Translations under genes and position numbers: made by a program | Assembly: GCF_030717955.1 (NCBI RefSeq) | Contig: NZ_JAUZVY010000007.1 | Coordinates: 1 to 64,000 of the forward strand | DNA: 64,000 nt | Direction: 5' to 3' | Source of the DNA: Alkalimonas delamerensis | Lineage (GTDB): Bacteria; Pseudomonadota; Gammaproteobacteria; Enterobacterales; Alteromonadaceae | Notes under the pieces: model-generated | Databases searched by the model: none | Told to the model about the DNA's origin: nothing | Seen by the model: only the letters and a program-made list of their open reading frames with translations | Part shown: piece after piece, positions 18,123 through 26,420 of the stretch | Layout: each line of letters begins with the position of its first letter | Position numbering within the stretch: position 1 is the stretch's first letter

Positions 18123-18533
18123 TTAACCCTGCTGCAGTTGCTGCTCCAGTCGCTCTTTTAAAGCCCCTTCAATGGCGACGGCTTTGCCGGTTTTTTGATC
18201 CAGACAGACAAAGGTAATATCAGCATCGGCAGCAAGGGTGTCGCTGCCTTTAATCCGAACTTCCTGGCGGACCATGGCACTTTTGCTGCCAATTTTGCTG
18301 AAGCGGGTGCTGATTTGCAGAGTATGCCCCATGGTGGCGGCTTCACGGTAGTTGATATTGATGTTCACAATGACCCAGGCCAGGCCCAGCTTCTGAAAGA
18401 ACTCGACGTCGCCATTGTCTTCCAGATAGCCCCAGCGGGCTTCCTCTAAAAATTCCAGATAACGGGCATTGTTGACATGCTGATAAATATCAAGGTGATA
18501 GCCGCGGACTTTGATATCAGTTAGGTGTGGCAT
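18123..18533 (-). CDS. fadM: Long-chain acyl-CoA thioesterase FadM
   Basis: FadM is a hotdog-fold thioesterase that releases fatty acids from acyl-CoA, including intermediates that stall beta-oxidation. The 136-aa protein carries the 4HBT signature almost as in E. coli FadM: KVRGYHLDIYQHVNNARYLE, with the catalytic Asp/His region, then FLEEARWGYLE. It is soluble and normally tetrameric. It is the last gene of the minus-strand run ubiD-ferredoxin-fre-fadM, about 110 bp after fre, so it may be co-transcribed or have its own promoter. Confidence 0.92.
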   Translation of the reverse strand: MPHLTDIKVRGYHLDIYQHVNNARYLEFLEEARWGYLEDNGDVEFFQKLGLAWVIVNININYREAATMGHTLQISTRFSKIGSKSAMVRQEVRIKGSDTLAADADITFVCLDQKTGKAVAIEGALKERLEQQLQQG

Positions 18534-18644
18534 AGGGGCAATCTCGTCTATAAACAGACCCGGATTATGGCACAGGCCATCTGGCTGGACCAGTTCATGC
18601 TGAGCAAAACACGACTGAACGGGTCCATGCAGTCTGGTTCCCGC

Positions 18645-19352
18645 TTAGATATAAGCAAACGCATCAGCGAACATCTGTTCGCGATGTGCGCCTTGCTGCA
18701 AAAAGGCATCCCGTGCCATACCCACCATCGGGAAAGGGCCAGCGATGTAAATATCATACGCATCCAGTGAGACAAAATCATCCAGCACCGCTTGATGCAC
18801 CAGGCCGGTCCGTCCTTGCCAGCTGGCTTCAGGCTCTTGCACCACCGGAATAAATCGAAAGCCAGGCTGGCTGCTAGCCCAGCTCGCCAGCTGTTGCTGC
18901 AGGTAAAGGCTGCTCTCTTCCCTGACACCCCAGTATAAAAACACCGGTCGGTTTTGGCCTTGTTGCTGCAACGCCTGAGCCAGACTGTAGATGTAGGAAA
19001 AGCCGGTGCCACCAGCAAGCAATACGATGGGGTTGTCGCGCTCTGCGCGCAAAAAGGCCTGGCCGAGCCCTCCTTCAATGCAAACCGGCTGCCCGGCTTG
19101 TTGCTGCTGCATCAGATAATTCAGCGCCTGACTGCTGTATTCATCGGCTTTGGAGCCGCCAATATGCAGTTCCAGCAGCTGGCTATCGGGCGTGCAGGCC
19201 AGCGAGAAGGGGCGCTTGTCCTGCTCTGTCAGACAAAGCTGAAGGTATTGGCCTGGCAGGAAAGTCACCGGTTGTTCCGGTCGAAGCAACACCCTTTGCA
19301 CAAAAGGGGTTAAAGGCGTAATGGCTTCTACGGCGCATTGGGTTGGGTTCAT
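18645..19352 (-). CDS. fre: NAD(P)H-flavin reductase Fre
   Basis: Fre reduces free FMN or riboflavin with NAD(P)H and supplies reduced flavin to other enzymes, including prenyl-FMN synthesis for UbiD. The 235-aa protein has the FAD/FMN-binding RPFSLACTP motif (usually RPFS), the linker LELHIGGSK, the nucleotide-binding LLAGGTGFSYIYSLAQ and the C-terminal YIAGPFPMVGMARDAF. It lacks an iron-sulfur domain, but a separate 2Fe-2S ferredoxin gene ends 10 bp upstream. The fre-next-to-ubiD arrangement is well known; the ferredoxin between them is the unusual part. Confidence 0.93.
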   Translation of the reverse strand: MNPTQCAVEAITPLTPFVQRVLLRPEQPVTFLPGQYLQLCLTEQDKRPFSLACTPDSQLLELHIGGSKADEYSSQALNYLMQQQQAGQPVCIEGGLGQAFLRAERDNPIVLLAGGTGFSYIYSLAQALQQQGQNRPVFLYWGVREESSLYLQQQLASWASSQPGFRFIPVVQEPEASWQGRTGLVHQAVLDDFVSLDAYDIYIAGPFPMVGMARDAFLQQGAHREQMFADAFAYI

Positions 19353-19362
19353 GTTGGTCTCA

Positions 19363-19647
19363 TCAGGCTTGAATAAAAGGGTGGTGCAATACCAAATCCG
19401 TGGTCGGATAGGCTAAACAACCATAGGTAAAGTTTTGCGTCTTGTCGATGTCCGAAAGCGGCGACGGTGGCTGATAGCGTACCTCGCCTTGCTGCAATCG
19501 GCAAACGCAGCTGGTGCAAACGCCCTGTTGGCAGCGGTATGGGTAATCAATGCCCTGGCGCAGTGCAGCTTGCAGTATCGTTTCACCAGCACTGGCCTCG
19601 AAACTGAGGCCGGCCGGCATAATGGTAATCCGGTAGCTTTGGCTCAT
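19363..19647 (-). CDS. 2Fe-2S plant-type ferredoxin
   Basis: This 94-aa ferredoxin belongs to the plant/oxygenase-reductase type. The cluster ligands are in YRCQQGVCTSCVC (C-x4-C-x2-C), with the fourth Cys in FTYGCLAYP about 30 residues later. It starts with an ATGA overlap on the ubiD stop and ends 10 bp before fre. A stand-alone ferredoxin followed by a flavin reductase looks like a split version of the fused reductases that feed oxygenases. It could therefore form a NAD(P)H-to-ferredoxin chain with Fre. Its electron acceptor cannot be read from the sequence. Confidence 0.9.
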   Translation of the reverse strand: MSQSYRITIMPAGLSFEASAGETILQAALRQGIDYPYRCQQGVCTSCVCRLQQGEVRYQPPSPLSDIDKTQNFTYGCLAYPTTDLVLHHPFIQA

Positions 19648-21134
19648 GGCTCTGGCAGCTCAATGCCTAGTTCGGGCCAGAGTGCATCCACCCGGGCTTT
19701 GACCGCCGGATCCATCACAATGGGCTCGCCCCATTCGCGGTCGGTTTCACCCGGCCACTTGTTGGTGGCATCCATCCCCATTTTAGAACCCAGGCCTGAA
19801 ACCGGTGAGGCAAAATCCAGGTAGTCAATGGGCGTGTTCTCGACCAGCGTGGTATCGCGGGCCGGATCCATCCGGGTGGTGATGGCCCAGATCACATCTT
19901 TCCAGTCACGGGCATTGATGTCGTCGTCGCAAACAATGACAAACTTGGTGTACATAAACTGGCGTAAAAACGACCAGACCCCCATCATCACCCGCTTGGC
20001 ATGTCCCGGATACTGTTTTTTCATCGTCACAACCGCCAGGCGATAAGAGCAGCCTTCGGGTGGCAGATAAAAGTCGACAATTTCCGGAAATTGTTTTTGC
20101 AAAATAGGGACAAATACTTCATTCAGAGCCACCCCCAGAATGGCCGGCTCATCCGGTGGTCTGCCGGTGTAGGTGCTATGATAAATCGGGTCTTTGCGAT
20201 GGGTGATATGGGTGACGGTAAACACCGGGAAGTTGTCCACCTCGTTGTAATAGCCGGTGTGATCGCCATAAGGTCCTTCCGGTGCCATCTCGCCGGCCTC
20301 GATGTAGCCTTCCAGCACAAACTCGGCACTGGCTGGGACTTGCAGGTCATTGCTTAGGCATTGCACCACTTCGGTATTGTCACCGCGCAGCAGGCCGGCA
20401 AAGCCGTATTCGGACAGGGTATCTGGCACTGGCGTGACCGCCCCCAAAATGGTCGCAGGGTCTGCGCCCAAGGCCACCGCAACCGGGAAACGCTCACCCG
20501 GGTGGGCTTTTTGCCATTCGAAAAAATCCAGTGCGCCGCCGCGGTGGGATAACCAGCGCATAATGACTTTGTTTTTGCCAAGCACTTGCTGGCGATAAAT
20601 ACCCAGATTTTGCCGCTCTTTGTGTGGGCCCCGTGTGACGGTGAGTCCCCAGGTGATCAGAGGCGCGGCGTCGCCGGGCCAGCAATGCATGATGGGCAGT
20701 TGGGTTAGGTCGATGGCGTCGCCGGTCAGTACCACTTCCTGGCAGGGCGCTTTGCGGACTTTTTTCGGCGACATGTTCAGCACTTGCTTAAAAATTGGCA
20801 GCTTGCTGAAAGCGTCCTTTAAGCCTTTGGGGGGCTCGGGCTCTTTTAAAAAGGCCAGCAGTTTGCCCACCTCGCGCAAAGCGCTGACATCTTCTTGCCC
20901 CATGCCCAGAGCCACCCGCTCCGGGGTACCAAACAGATTGGCCAGTACCGGGATCTTTGAGCCTTTCGGGTTTTCAAACAGCAAGGCGGGGCCACCGGCA
21001 CGCAAGGTGCGGTCGGCTATTTCGGTCATTTCCAGCACCGGGTCCACTTCGACCGTGATGCGTTTCAGTTGGCCTCGTTGTTCCAGCTGATGGATGAAGT
21101 CTCGCAAATCTTTGTATTTCATAAGCTCGTTCAT
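19644..21134 (-). CDS. ubiD: 3-octaprenyl-4-hydroxybenzoate carboxy-lyase UbiD
   Basis: UbiD is the prenylated-FMN-dependent decarboxylase of ubiquinone synthesis. The family opening (MKYKDLRDFIHQLEQRGQLKRI shortened here to its start) and long conserved blocks are visible: HCWPGDAAPLITWGL, NLGIYRQQVL, EGPYGDHTGYYN, HSTYTGRPPDEPAILG and VIVCDDDINARDWKDV. Length is 496 aa, matching E. coli UbiD (497). I start at the ATG at 21134; a TTG just upstream and an ATG at 21122 are alternatives. It leads the ubiD-ferredoxin-fre run. Confidence 0.95.
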   Translation of the reverse strand: MNELMKYKDLRDFIHQLEQRGQLKRITVEVDPVLEMTEIADRTLRAGGPALLFENPKGSKIPVLANLFGTPERVALGMGQEDVSALREVGKLLAFLKEPEPPKGLKDAFSKLPIFKQVLNMSPKKVRKAPCQEVVLTGDAIDLTQLPIMHCWPGDAAPLITWGLTVTRGPHKERQNLGIYRQQVLGKNKVIMRWLSHRGGALDFFEWQKAHPGERFPVAVALGADPATILGAVTPVPDTLSEYGFAGLLRGDNTEVVQCLSNDLQVPASAEFVLEGYIEAGEMAPEGPYGDHTGYYNEVDNFPVFTVTHITHRKDPIYHSTYTGRPPDEPAILGVALNEVFVPILQKQFPEIVDFYLPPEGCSYRLAVVTMKKQYPGHAKRVMMGVWSFLRQFMYTKFVIVCDDDINARDWKDVIWAITTRMDPARDTTLVENTPIDYLDFASPVSGLGSKMGMDATNKWPGETDREWGEPIVMDPAVKARVDALWPELGIELPEP

Positions 21135-21375
21135 TGGCAAAGCAGCAAATTACGTAGCTGCAGCATGGCAGGATCAGCCCCGACTCAGGTAGCGAAGTAT
21201 ACACTTTGACAGCCGAGCTGTCAGTCCGGCTGGTGGTTGGCTGTCTTGATAAAATCCATCATTGCCTGCTTCTGCTGAATCAACACGAATTATCGATTAA
21301 AGACCCGCCTGCGGGCTGTAATGGTTTGAATCTATGACTATACTGAAAAGAAACGAACCCACGAACAGAGGTTGC

Positions 21376-22149
21376 ATGGACTTTCCCGCCAGCATCAAGC
21401 AGCAGACGTGTCAGGACTGCCTGAGCGGTCAATCCCTTGGTTTTGACATCAAAATGGCGTTCCAGCCAATTCTGGATTGGCAAGCGCAATCAATTTTTGC
21501 CTACGAGGCTTTGGTGCGTGGCCCTGAAGGGCAGGGGGCTGGTTGGGTGTTTGAGCGCATCAACAAAAGCAATCGGTATTATTTTGATCAGGCCTGTCGG
21601 GTCAAAGCCATTGAAACTGCGGCCCGGCTTGGCTGCAGCACCTATTTGAATATCAATTTTATGCCCAATGCGGTCTACAACCCTGAGACCTGCATCAAAG
21701 CCACTTTGGAAGCCAGCGATCTCTATGGCTTTTGCAAAGAAAAAATTATTTTTGAAGTAGTAGAGACGGAAGAGATCCCGGACAAAGAACACTTAACCCG
21801 CATCTTCCAGAGTTATGCCCGCCATGGTTTCTTAACGGCCATTGATGATTATGGCGCTGGTTTTGCCAATCTGGAGTGGTTGCAACGCCTAAAACCCAAC
21901 ATTCTGAAATTAGACATGGCCTTGATCAGAGACATCGACCAAAGCCCGGCCAAGCAAGCCATCGTCCAGGACACCATGGCACAATGCGAACTGCAAGGGA
22001 CCCGGGTGTTGGCTGAGGGCATAGAAAGTGCCGCTGAGCTGGCCTGGCTGGTGTCGGCCGGTGTGCGTTACCTGCAAGGCTACTATTTTGCCAAGCCAGC
22101 GCTGGAGCAGCTTACGCCGCTGTCAGCCATTCATGGTTTAGCGCAGTAG
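21376..22149 (+). CDS. EAL-domain c-di-GMP phosphodiesterase
   Basis: This is a stand-alone EAL protein of 257 aa that should hydrolyse cyclic di-GMP to pGpG. The signature is YEALVRG. Metal- and substrate-binding residues appear intact: NINFMPNA, FEVVETEEI, AIDDYGAGFANL, ILKLDMALI, LAEGIES and YLQGYYFAKP. A short N-terminal leader carries a C-x2-C pair (TCQDCLSG), seen in several single-domain EAL proteins, that may bind metal or sense redox; no membrane segment is present. I prefer the ATG at 21376, which has AGAGG upstream, over one 42 bp earlier. Confidence 0.9.
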   Translation: MDFPASIKQQTCQDCLSGQSLGFDIKMAFQPILDWQAQSIFAYEALVRGPEGQGAGWVFERINKSNRYYFDQACRVKAIETAARLGCSTYLNINFMPNAVYNPETCIKATLEASDLYGFCKEKIIFEVVETEEIPDKEHLTRIFQSYARHGFLTAIDDYGAGFANLEWLQRLKPNILKLDMALIRDIDQSPAKQAIVQDTMAQCELQGTRVLAEGIESAAELAWLVSAGVRYLQGYYFAKPALEQLTPLSAIHGLAQ

Positions 22150-22184
22150 TGGCTGACCCCACAGGGATTCTCTTAGCAAGCAAC

Positions 22185-22206
22185 AAAGGCGCCGGGAGGC
22201 GCCTTT
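22185..22206. terminator. Bidirectional Rho-independent terminator
   Basis: A 9-bp perfect stem, AAAGGCGCC/GGCGCCTTT, with a GGGA loop is flanked by A-rich and T-rich sequence on its two sides. It lies between the convergent EAL and TonB-receptor genes and can end both. Confidence 0.85.
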
Positions 22207-22227
22207 ATTGTTTGTGCCGCGATCAGC

Positions 22228-24747
22228 TTAAAAATCGTAGCTAATGCGGGCGTAGACCATGCGACCAGAGCGGCCGAAAGGCGAGTAGTTGGAAAAAGAA
22301 GTGGCTCCTGTGGTGTTCAGGTGAATTGGAAAGGCATCTGGATAGGTATCGAACAGGTTATCGGCACCAAAGGCGACACGCATGCTGTCGGTCAGCTGGT
22401 AGCGTCCTTCCAAATCCACCAGGACCTTAGCCCCTAAGGTAAAGTCGTTGGCCGGATTGGCATTGGGTGCCAATACCTCGCCATAGCGGGTTGCTTTTAA
22501 AGTGGCGCCAAAACGATCATGGCTCCAATTGATAATGGCACCCAGCTTGTCTTTCGGGTTGCCTTTTTCAAAGGTCAGCACATTGACCCGGCCAAATAAG
22601 GTTGGGGCAGGATCCAAAGCGGCCAGCTCGGCTGTTTCCGGTATCCGGGTGACTTTGGTGTTGTTGTAATTTCCTACCAGCGTAAAGTCGAAGTTACCGA
22701 TGCTGTCGGTCATGGTGGACCAATTGATCACCACATCAACCCCCTGGGTTTCGGTATCGACACCGTTGATAAAGAAACGGCCACCACCAATGCCAAGGAA
22801 ACCCTGAGACTCCAGGTACTCACGTACGTTCGCCTGTGTCAGGTTTTCGGAAAGAACAATGCGATCATCAATATCAATACGGTAAGCGTCCACCGTAATG
22901 GTGACAGCATCAAAACGCATCACGGCACCCAACGAGAAGTTGATGGACTTCTCAGCATCCAGCTCGCGCGCTCCTAGTGCTATTGCCACCGGGTCACTGA
23001 CCGGGAAGGTGGTAATATCAAAAGGAATGCCATTGATAAAATTGGTTGAGGTGGCGGTAAAGTTTTGTTGCTGTAAGGAGGGCGCCCGGAAACCATTTTG
23101 CACCGAGCCACGCAGCGCAAAGGCATCGCTAAAATCGTAGCGGGTTGCAAATTTGCCCGAAAGGTTGCTGCCAAAATCCGAATAGCGCTCGGCCCGGATG
23201 GCCGCCGATGCCAGCCAGTCATCCGTTATATTGGCTTCCAAATCCAGGTAGGCACCGACAGCTGTCCGGCTTTCACTGACTTCATTGGCTGGCCGGAAGC
23301 CTGGAAACACCTGGGAGCCAGAAGCTGTAGGGAGGCCACTCGGCAGCAAGACACCACCATTGCGGTAGGAGTCGGGTTCGCCAGCAAAGATGGAGTAGGC
23401 TTCGCGCCGTGCTTCAATGCCCACCGCCAGGTTCAGGGCAGAGGCAAGCCCATCGACATCAATGGCTTTGACCCCGGATAAGTTATAGACCCACTGATTG
23501 TACTTGTAACCACCGGCATCAAACTCGGTTTTGCTGGCAGGGCCTAACGAGCGGTTAAGGGTATTTTCAATGGTAAAGGCCATTTTGTTCGAGCCGTAGA
23601 CCAGAGAGCTGTCCAGTTGCCATTCACCCCAGTCCCACTCGTAGCCGAATGCCGCACTAAAATCATCGACATCGGGTGAGATCAGCGGTAAAAAGCCGTC
23701 CGGGTAAATTTCGATCACATTGCGGGCATCACTGGCTGGTCGGTAGAAGCCGGCCGAGGTGGCCTGACGATTCTGATAGCTGGCCCAGCCATACAGCTTG
23801 CCGTTATCTGTAGTGATGCCGGCATTGGCGAATAAGGTCCATTGTTGCAGTTCTGGCTCGCCGTACCAGGCATTAAAGCGATCGAAGGTCAGTTCACGTG
23901 GGTCCAGACTGCCATCTTCCAGCCGTGGGTACTGACGGCGGTAATCCCAGCCACCGCGCTCAGTGCGGTCTTGATCTTTAAACTCCGCCGATAGGGTCAA
24001 AAAGCCATTGTCACCCAACTCTAACCCTTTCCAGCCTGCCAAGGTAAAGGTTTTGCCATCGGTTCTGGATCGCTTAATGCGCCCATCCGCAATGCCCCAG
24101 GTTGCATCTGGCACGGTTTGGCCAGCAACCGGTGGGTTGGTGGGATCCGTTGTGGGGGTGGTGTAGCTGGTGTCACGGAAGCTGTAACCAGCTGTGACGG
24201 AGCCGCCATCGCTGGCCTCGCGCAGCCGTACGTTCATTACGCCGGCAATGGCATCGGAGCCATATTGGGCTGAGGCACCGTCACGCAGCACTTCGATGGC
24301 ACTGATGGCGCTCATCGGAATGGTGTTAAGATCCACCGCCGAGGCACCACGACCGACGGTGCCATTGACATTGACCAAGGCCGCAGCATGGCGGCGTTTG
24401 GAGTTGACCAACACCAGGGATTGATCCGGTGACAAGCCGCGCAAGGTGGCCGGCCGGATGGTATCGGTGCCATCGGCAAGGCCGGGTCTTGGGAAGTTAA
24501 ATGAAGGCAAAGCGACCGATAAGGCCTGGTTTAGCTCGGTGGTGCCGGATCGCTCCAACACATCAGAGCGGACTAAGTCGACCGGTACCGCTGTATCGGA
24601 AATGGTTCGGCCGGCGACCCGGGTACCGGTGACGACAATGGTTTCTACATTTTCAGCATTGGCATCATCGTTATCGGCGAAAACAGCCGGGGCAGCTAGC
24701 AGGGATGTTATCGCCAGAGCCAGTGGCGTGAGTTGAAAGTAACGCAT
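22228..24747 (-). CDS. TonB-dependent outer-membrane receptor (839 aa)
   Basis: This is an outer-membrane active transporter driven by TonB. After a Sec signal peptide (cleaved after PAVFA) comes a TonB-box-like segment (ETIVVTGTRV). The plug domain follows (about residues 50-170, with TLRGLSPDQSLVLVNSKRRH and SAIEVLRDGASAQYGSDAIAGV), then a 22-strand barrel of about 660 residues ending in VYARISYDF, with the terminal aromatic residue needed for assembly. The substrate is not evident. It is divergent from metC across a 282-bp gap in which I recognise no riboswitch or Fur box. Confidence 0.92.
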   Translation of the reverse strand: MRYFQLTPLALAITSLLAAPAVFADNDDANAENVETIVVTGTRVAGRTISDTAVPVDLVRSDVLERSGTTELNQALSVALPSFNFPRPGLADGTDTIRPATLRGLSPDQSLVLVNSKRRHAAALVNVNGTVGRGASAVDLNTIPMSAISAIEVLRDGASAQYGSDAIAGVMNVRLREASDGGSVTAGYSFRDTSYTTPTTDPTNPPVAGQTVPDATWGIADGRIKRSRTDGKTFTLAGWKGLELGDNGFLTLSAEFKDQDRTERGGWDYRRQYPRLEDGSLDPRELTFDRFNAWYGEPELQQWTLFANAGITTDNGKLYGWASYQNRQATSAGFYRPASDARNVIEIYPDGFLPLISPDVDDFSAAFGYEWDWGEWQLDSSLVYGSNKMAFTIENTLNRSLGPASKTEFDAGGYKYNQWVYNLSGVKAIDVDGLASALNLAVGIEARREAYSIFAGEPDSYRNGGVLLPSGLPTASGSQVFPGFRPANEVSESRTAVGAYLDLEANITDDWLASAAIRAERYSDFGSNLSGKFATRYDFSDAFALRGSVQNGFRAPSLQQQNFTATSTNFINGIPFDITTFPVSDPVAIALGARELDAEKSINFSLGAVMRFDAVTITVDAYRIDIDDRIVLSENLTQANVREYLESQGFLGIGGGRFFINGVDTETQGVDVVINWSTMTDSIGNFDFTLVGNYNNTKVTRIPETAELAALDPAPTLFGRVNVLTFEKGNPKDKLGAIINWSHDRFGATLKATRYGEVLAPNANPANDFTLGAKVLVDLEGRYQLTDSMRVAFGADNLFDTYPDAFPIHLNTTGATSFSNYSPFGRSGRMVYARISYDF

Positions 24748-25029
24748 ACAGTTTCTCCTGTGGGATCTCGAGTTTCTTATTATCAGTTCTATCCTTGGTC
24801 AAAAGGTGCTGATGAAAGATGGCCTCTTCGGCTTCTTATCCGTCACAATAAACTGCATTGTTGCTGCATCGTACCCTTGTCGCCGCATCGCAGGCAGGCA
24901 AACGGTATCGCTGTTTCGAGAAGCATAGACTATAAGCGCATGATTTTCCTTTCAACAATAGTCGAATGGATGATTTGAAGTAAAAAAGTCAGTACCATGC
25001 CACGACAGGACTAGCAAAAGGGCACAGCG

Positions 25030-26202
25030 ATGAAGCAGAACACCCGATTAATTCAGGCAGGGCGAGGCAAGCAGTGGATCGGACAGGCAGTGAATCCTCC
25101 TGTGGTACGGGCCTCTACCATCACCTTCGACACCATGGCCGAGCTGGCCCACGCCAGTCAGCACAAAGGGGAGCGGGTGCCTTATTACGGGCGCCGTGGT
25201 ACCAGCACGCACTTTGCATTTCAGGAAGCGATCTGTGAGCTCGAAGGCGGCGCTGGCTGTGCGCTTTACCCATGCGGCGCCGCTGCGGTAAGCGGTTCTT
25301 TGCTGGCGTTTTTGCAGCAAGGTGATCACCTGCTGATGGTAGACTCGGTGTACGAGCCGACCCGCGCCTTGTGCGAAAAAGTGCTGCGACCCATGGGCGT
25401 GGAAACGCAGTATTACGATCCGATGTTGGGCGCAGATATTGAACGATTGATACGCCCCAACACCAAAGTGATTTTTTTAGAGTCGCCAGGCTCCATTACC
25501 ATGGAAGTGCAGGATGTGCCGGCCATTTGCCGCATTGCCCGTGCCAACGGCATCGTCACCATACTGGACAACACCTGGGCATCGCCCATTTTGTGCCGGC
25601 CATTTGCACTGGGGGTGGACGTTTCCATTCAGGCGGCAACCAAATACATTGTGGGGCACTCCGATGTGATGCTGGGTACCGCCAGTGCCAATGCCAGCCA
25701 CTGGCCACAGTTGCGTGAGCACAGTTATTTGCTTGGCTATTGTGCTTCTGCAGACGATGTTTATCAGGCCAGCCGTGGTCTTCGAACTTTAGGTGTGCGG
25801 CTGGCGCAGCATCAACAAAATGCCTTGCAGGTGGCCGAGTGGCTTGCGCAAAGGCCCGAGGTTGAAACGGTGCGCCACCCGGCTTTTGCCAGTACTCCTG
25901 GTCATGCTTTTTTTCAACGTGACTTTGCCGGTAGCAATGGCTTGTTTTCCTTTGTGCTGAAACAAGGCGGCGCCAAAGCGGTGGCGGCCTTTGTTGAAGG
26001 CATGCAGTACTTTAAGATGGGCTTCTCCTGGGGCGGCTACGAAAGCCTGATCTCACCGACGCTGAATGTACAGAAGCTGCGAACCGCCAGCGAATGGCCC
26101 TACCAGGGGCCGCTGATTCGACTGCACATTGGCTTGGAAGATCCGGCCGATTTGATTGCCGACCTTGAGCTGGCTTTTCAGCGTTATCAGGCCAGCCTCT
26201 AA
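25030..26202 (+). CDS. metC: Cystathionine beta-lyase MetC
   Basis: MetC is the PLP enzyme that cleaves cystathionine to homocysteine, pyruvate and ammonia in methionine synthesis. It is a Cys/Met-metabolism fold-I protein of 390 aa. Landmarks are YYGRRGTSTHFAFQ, LYPCGAAAVSGSLLAF, the PLP-Asp region TILDNTWASPI and the PLP lysine in ATKYIVGHSDVMLG. The C-terminal FSWGGYESLI distinguishes MetC-like enzymes. It lies alone on the plus strand between two TonB-receptor genes. No MetJ-type box was seen in its upstream region. Confidence 0.94.
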   Translation: MKQNTRLIQAGRGKQWIGQAVNPPVVRASTITFDTMAELAHASQHKGERVPYYGRRGTSTHFAFQEAICELEGGAGCALYPCGAAAVSGSLLAFLQQGDHLLMVDSVYEPTRALCEKVLRPMGVETQYYDPMLGADIERLIRPNTKVIFLESPGSITMEVQDVPAICRIARANGIVTILDNTWASPILCRPFALGVDVSIQAATKYIVGHSDVMLGTASANASHWPQLREHSYLLGYCASADDVYQASRGLRTLGVRLAQHQQNALQVAEWLAQRPEVETVRHPAFASTPGHAFFQRDFAGSNGLFSFVLKQGGAKAVAAFVEGMQYFKMGFSWGGYESLISPTLNVQKLRTASEWPYQGPLIRLHIGLEDPADLIADLELAFQRYQASL

Positions 26203-26235
26203 GGCTGGCTGCGGTAAAATCACTCAGTTTGTATA

Positions 26236-26250
26236 ATTATTCATAATAAT
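26236..26250. promoter_or_regulatory. AT-rich dyad near a TATAAT upstream of receptor gene
   Basis: ATTATT-CAT-AATAAT forms a perfect 15-bp palindrome overlapping a TATAAT (26232-26237) after metC. It could be a regulator site for the downstream receptor, but it matches the Fur consensus at only about half its positions, so the binding protein is unknown. Confidence 0.3.
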
Positions 26251-26270
26251 CTGCATAAAAAGTCAGCATG

Positions 26271-26292
26271 CAGTGGTTTTTACCACTGTTTT
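26271..26292 (+). terminator. Probable metC terminator
   Basis: CAGTGGT/ACCACTG pairs perfectly across a TTTT loop and is followed by TTTT, about 70 bp after the metC stop and 130 bp before the next gene. Confidence 0.6.
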
Positions 26293-26420
26293 GCTGGATC
26301 CTGCCGCGCCTTTCCTTACAATGCGCCCCATTTTGGGGAAACTCATCGTTGGCTCGCTAAGCAGTCAATGGACTTTCAACACTGAAAGACCCGAGGGTCG
26401 CATTTTTCAGGGGAGACACT

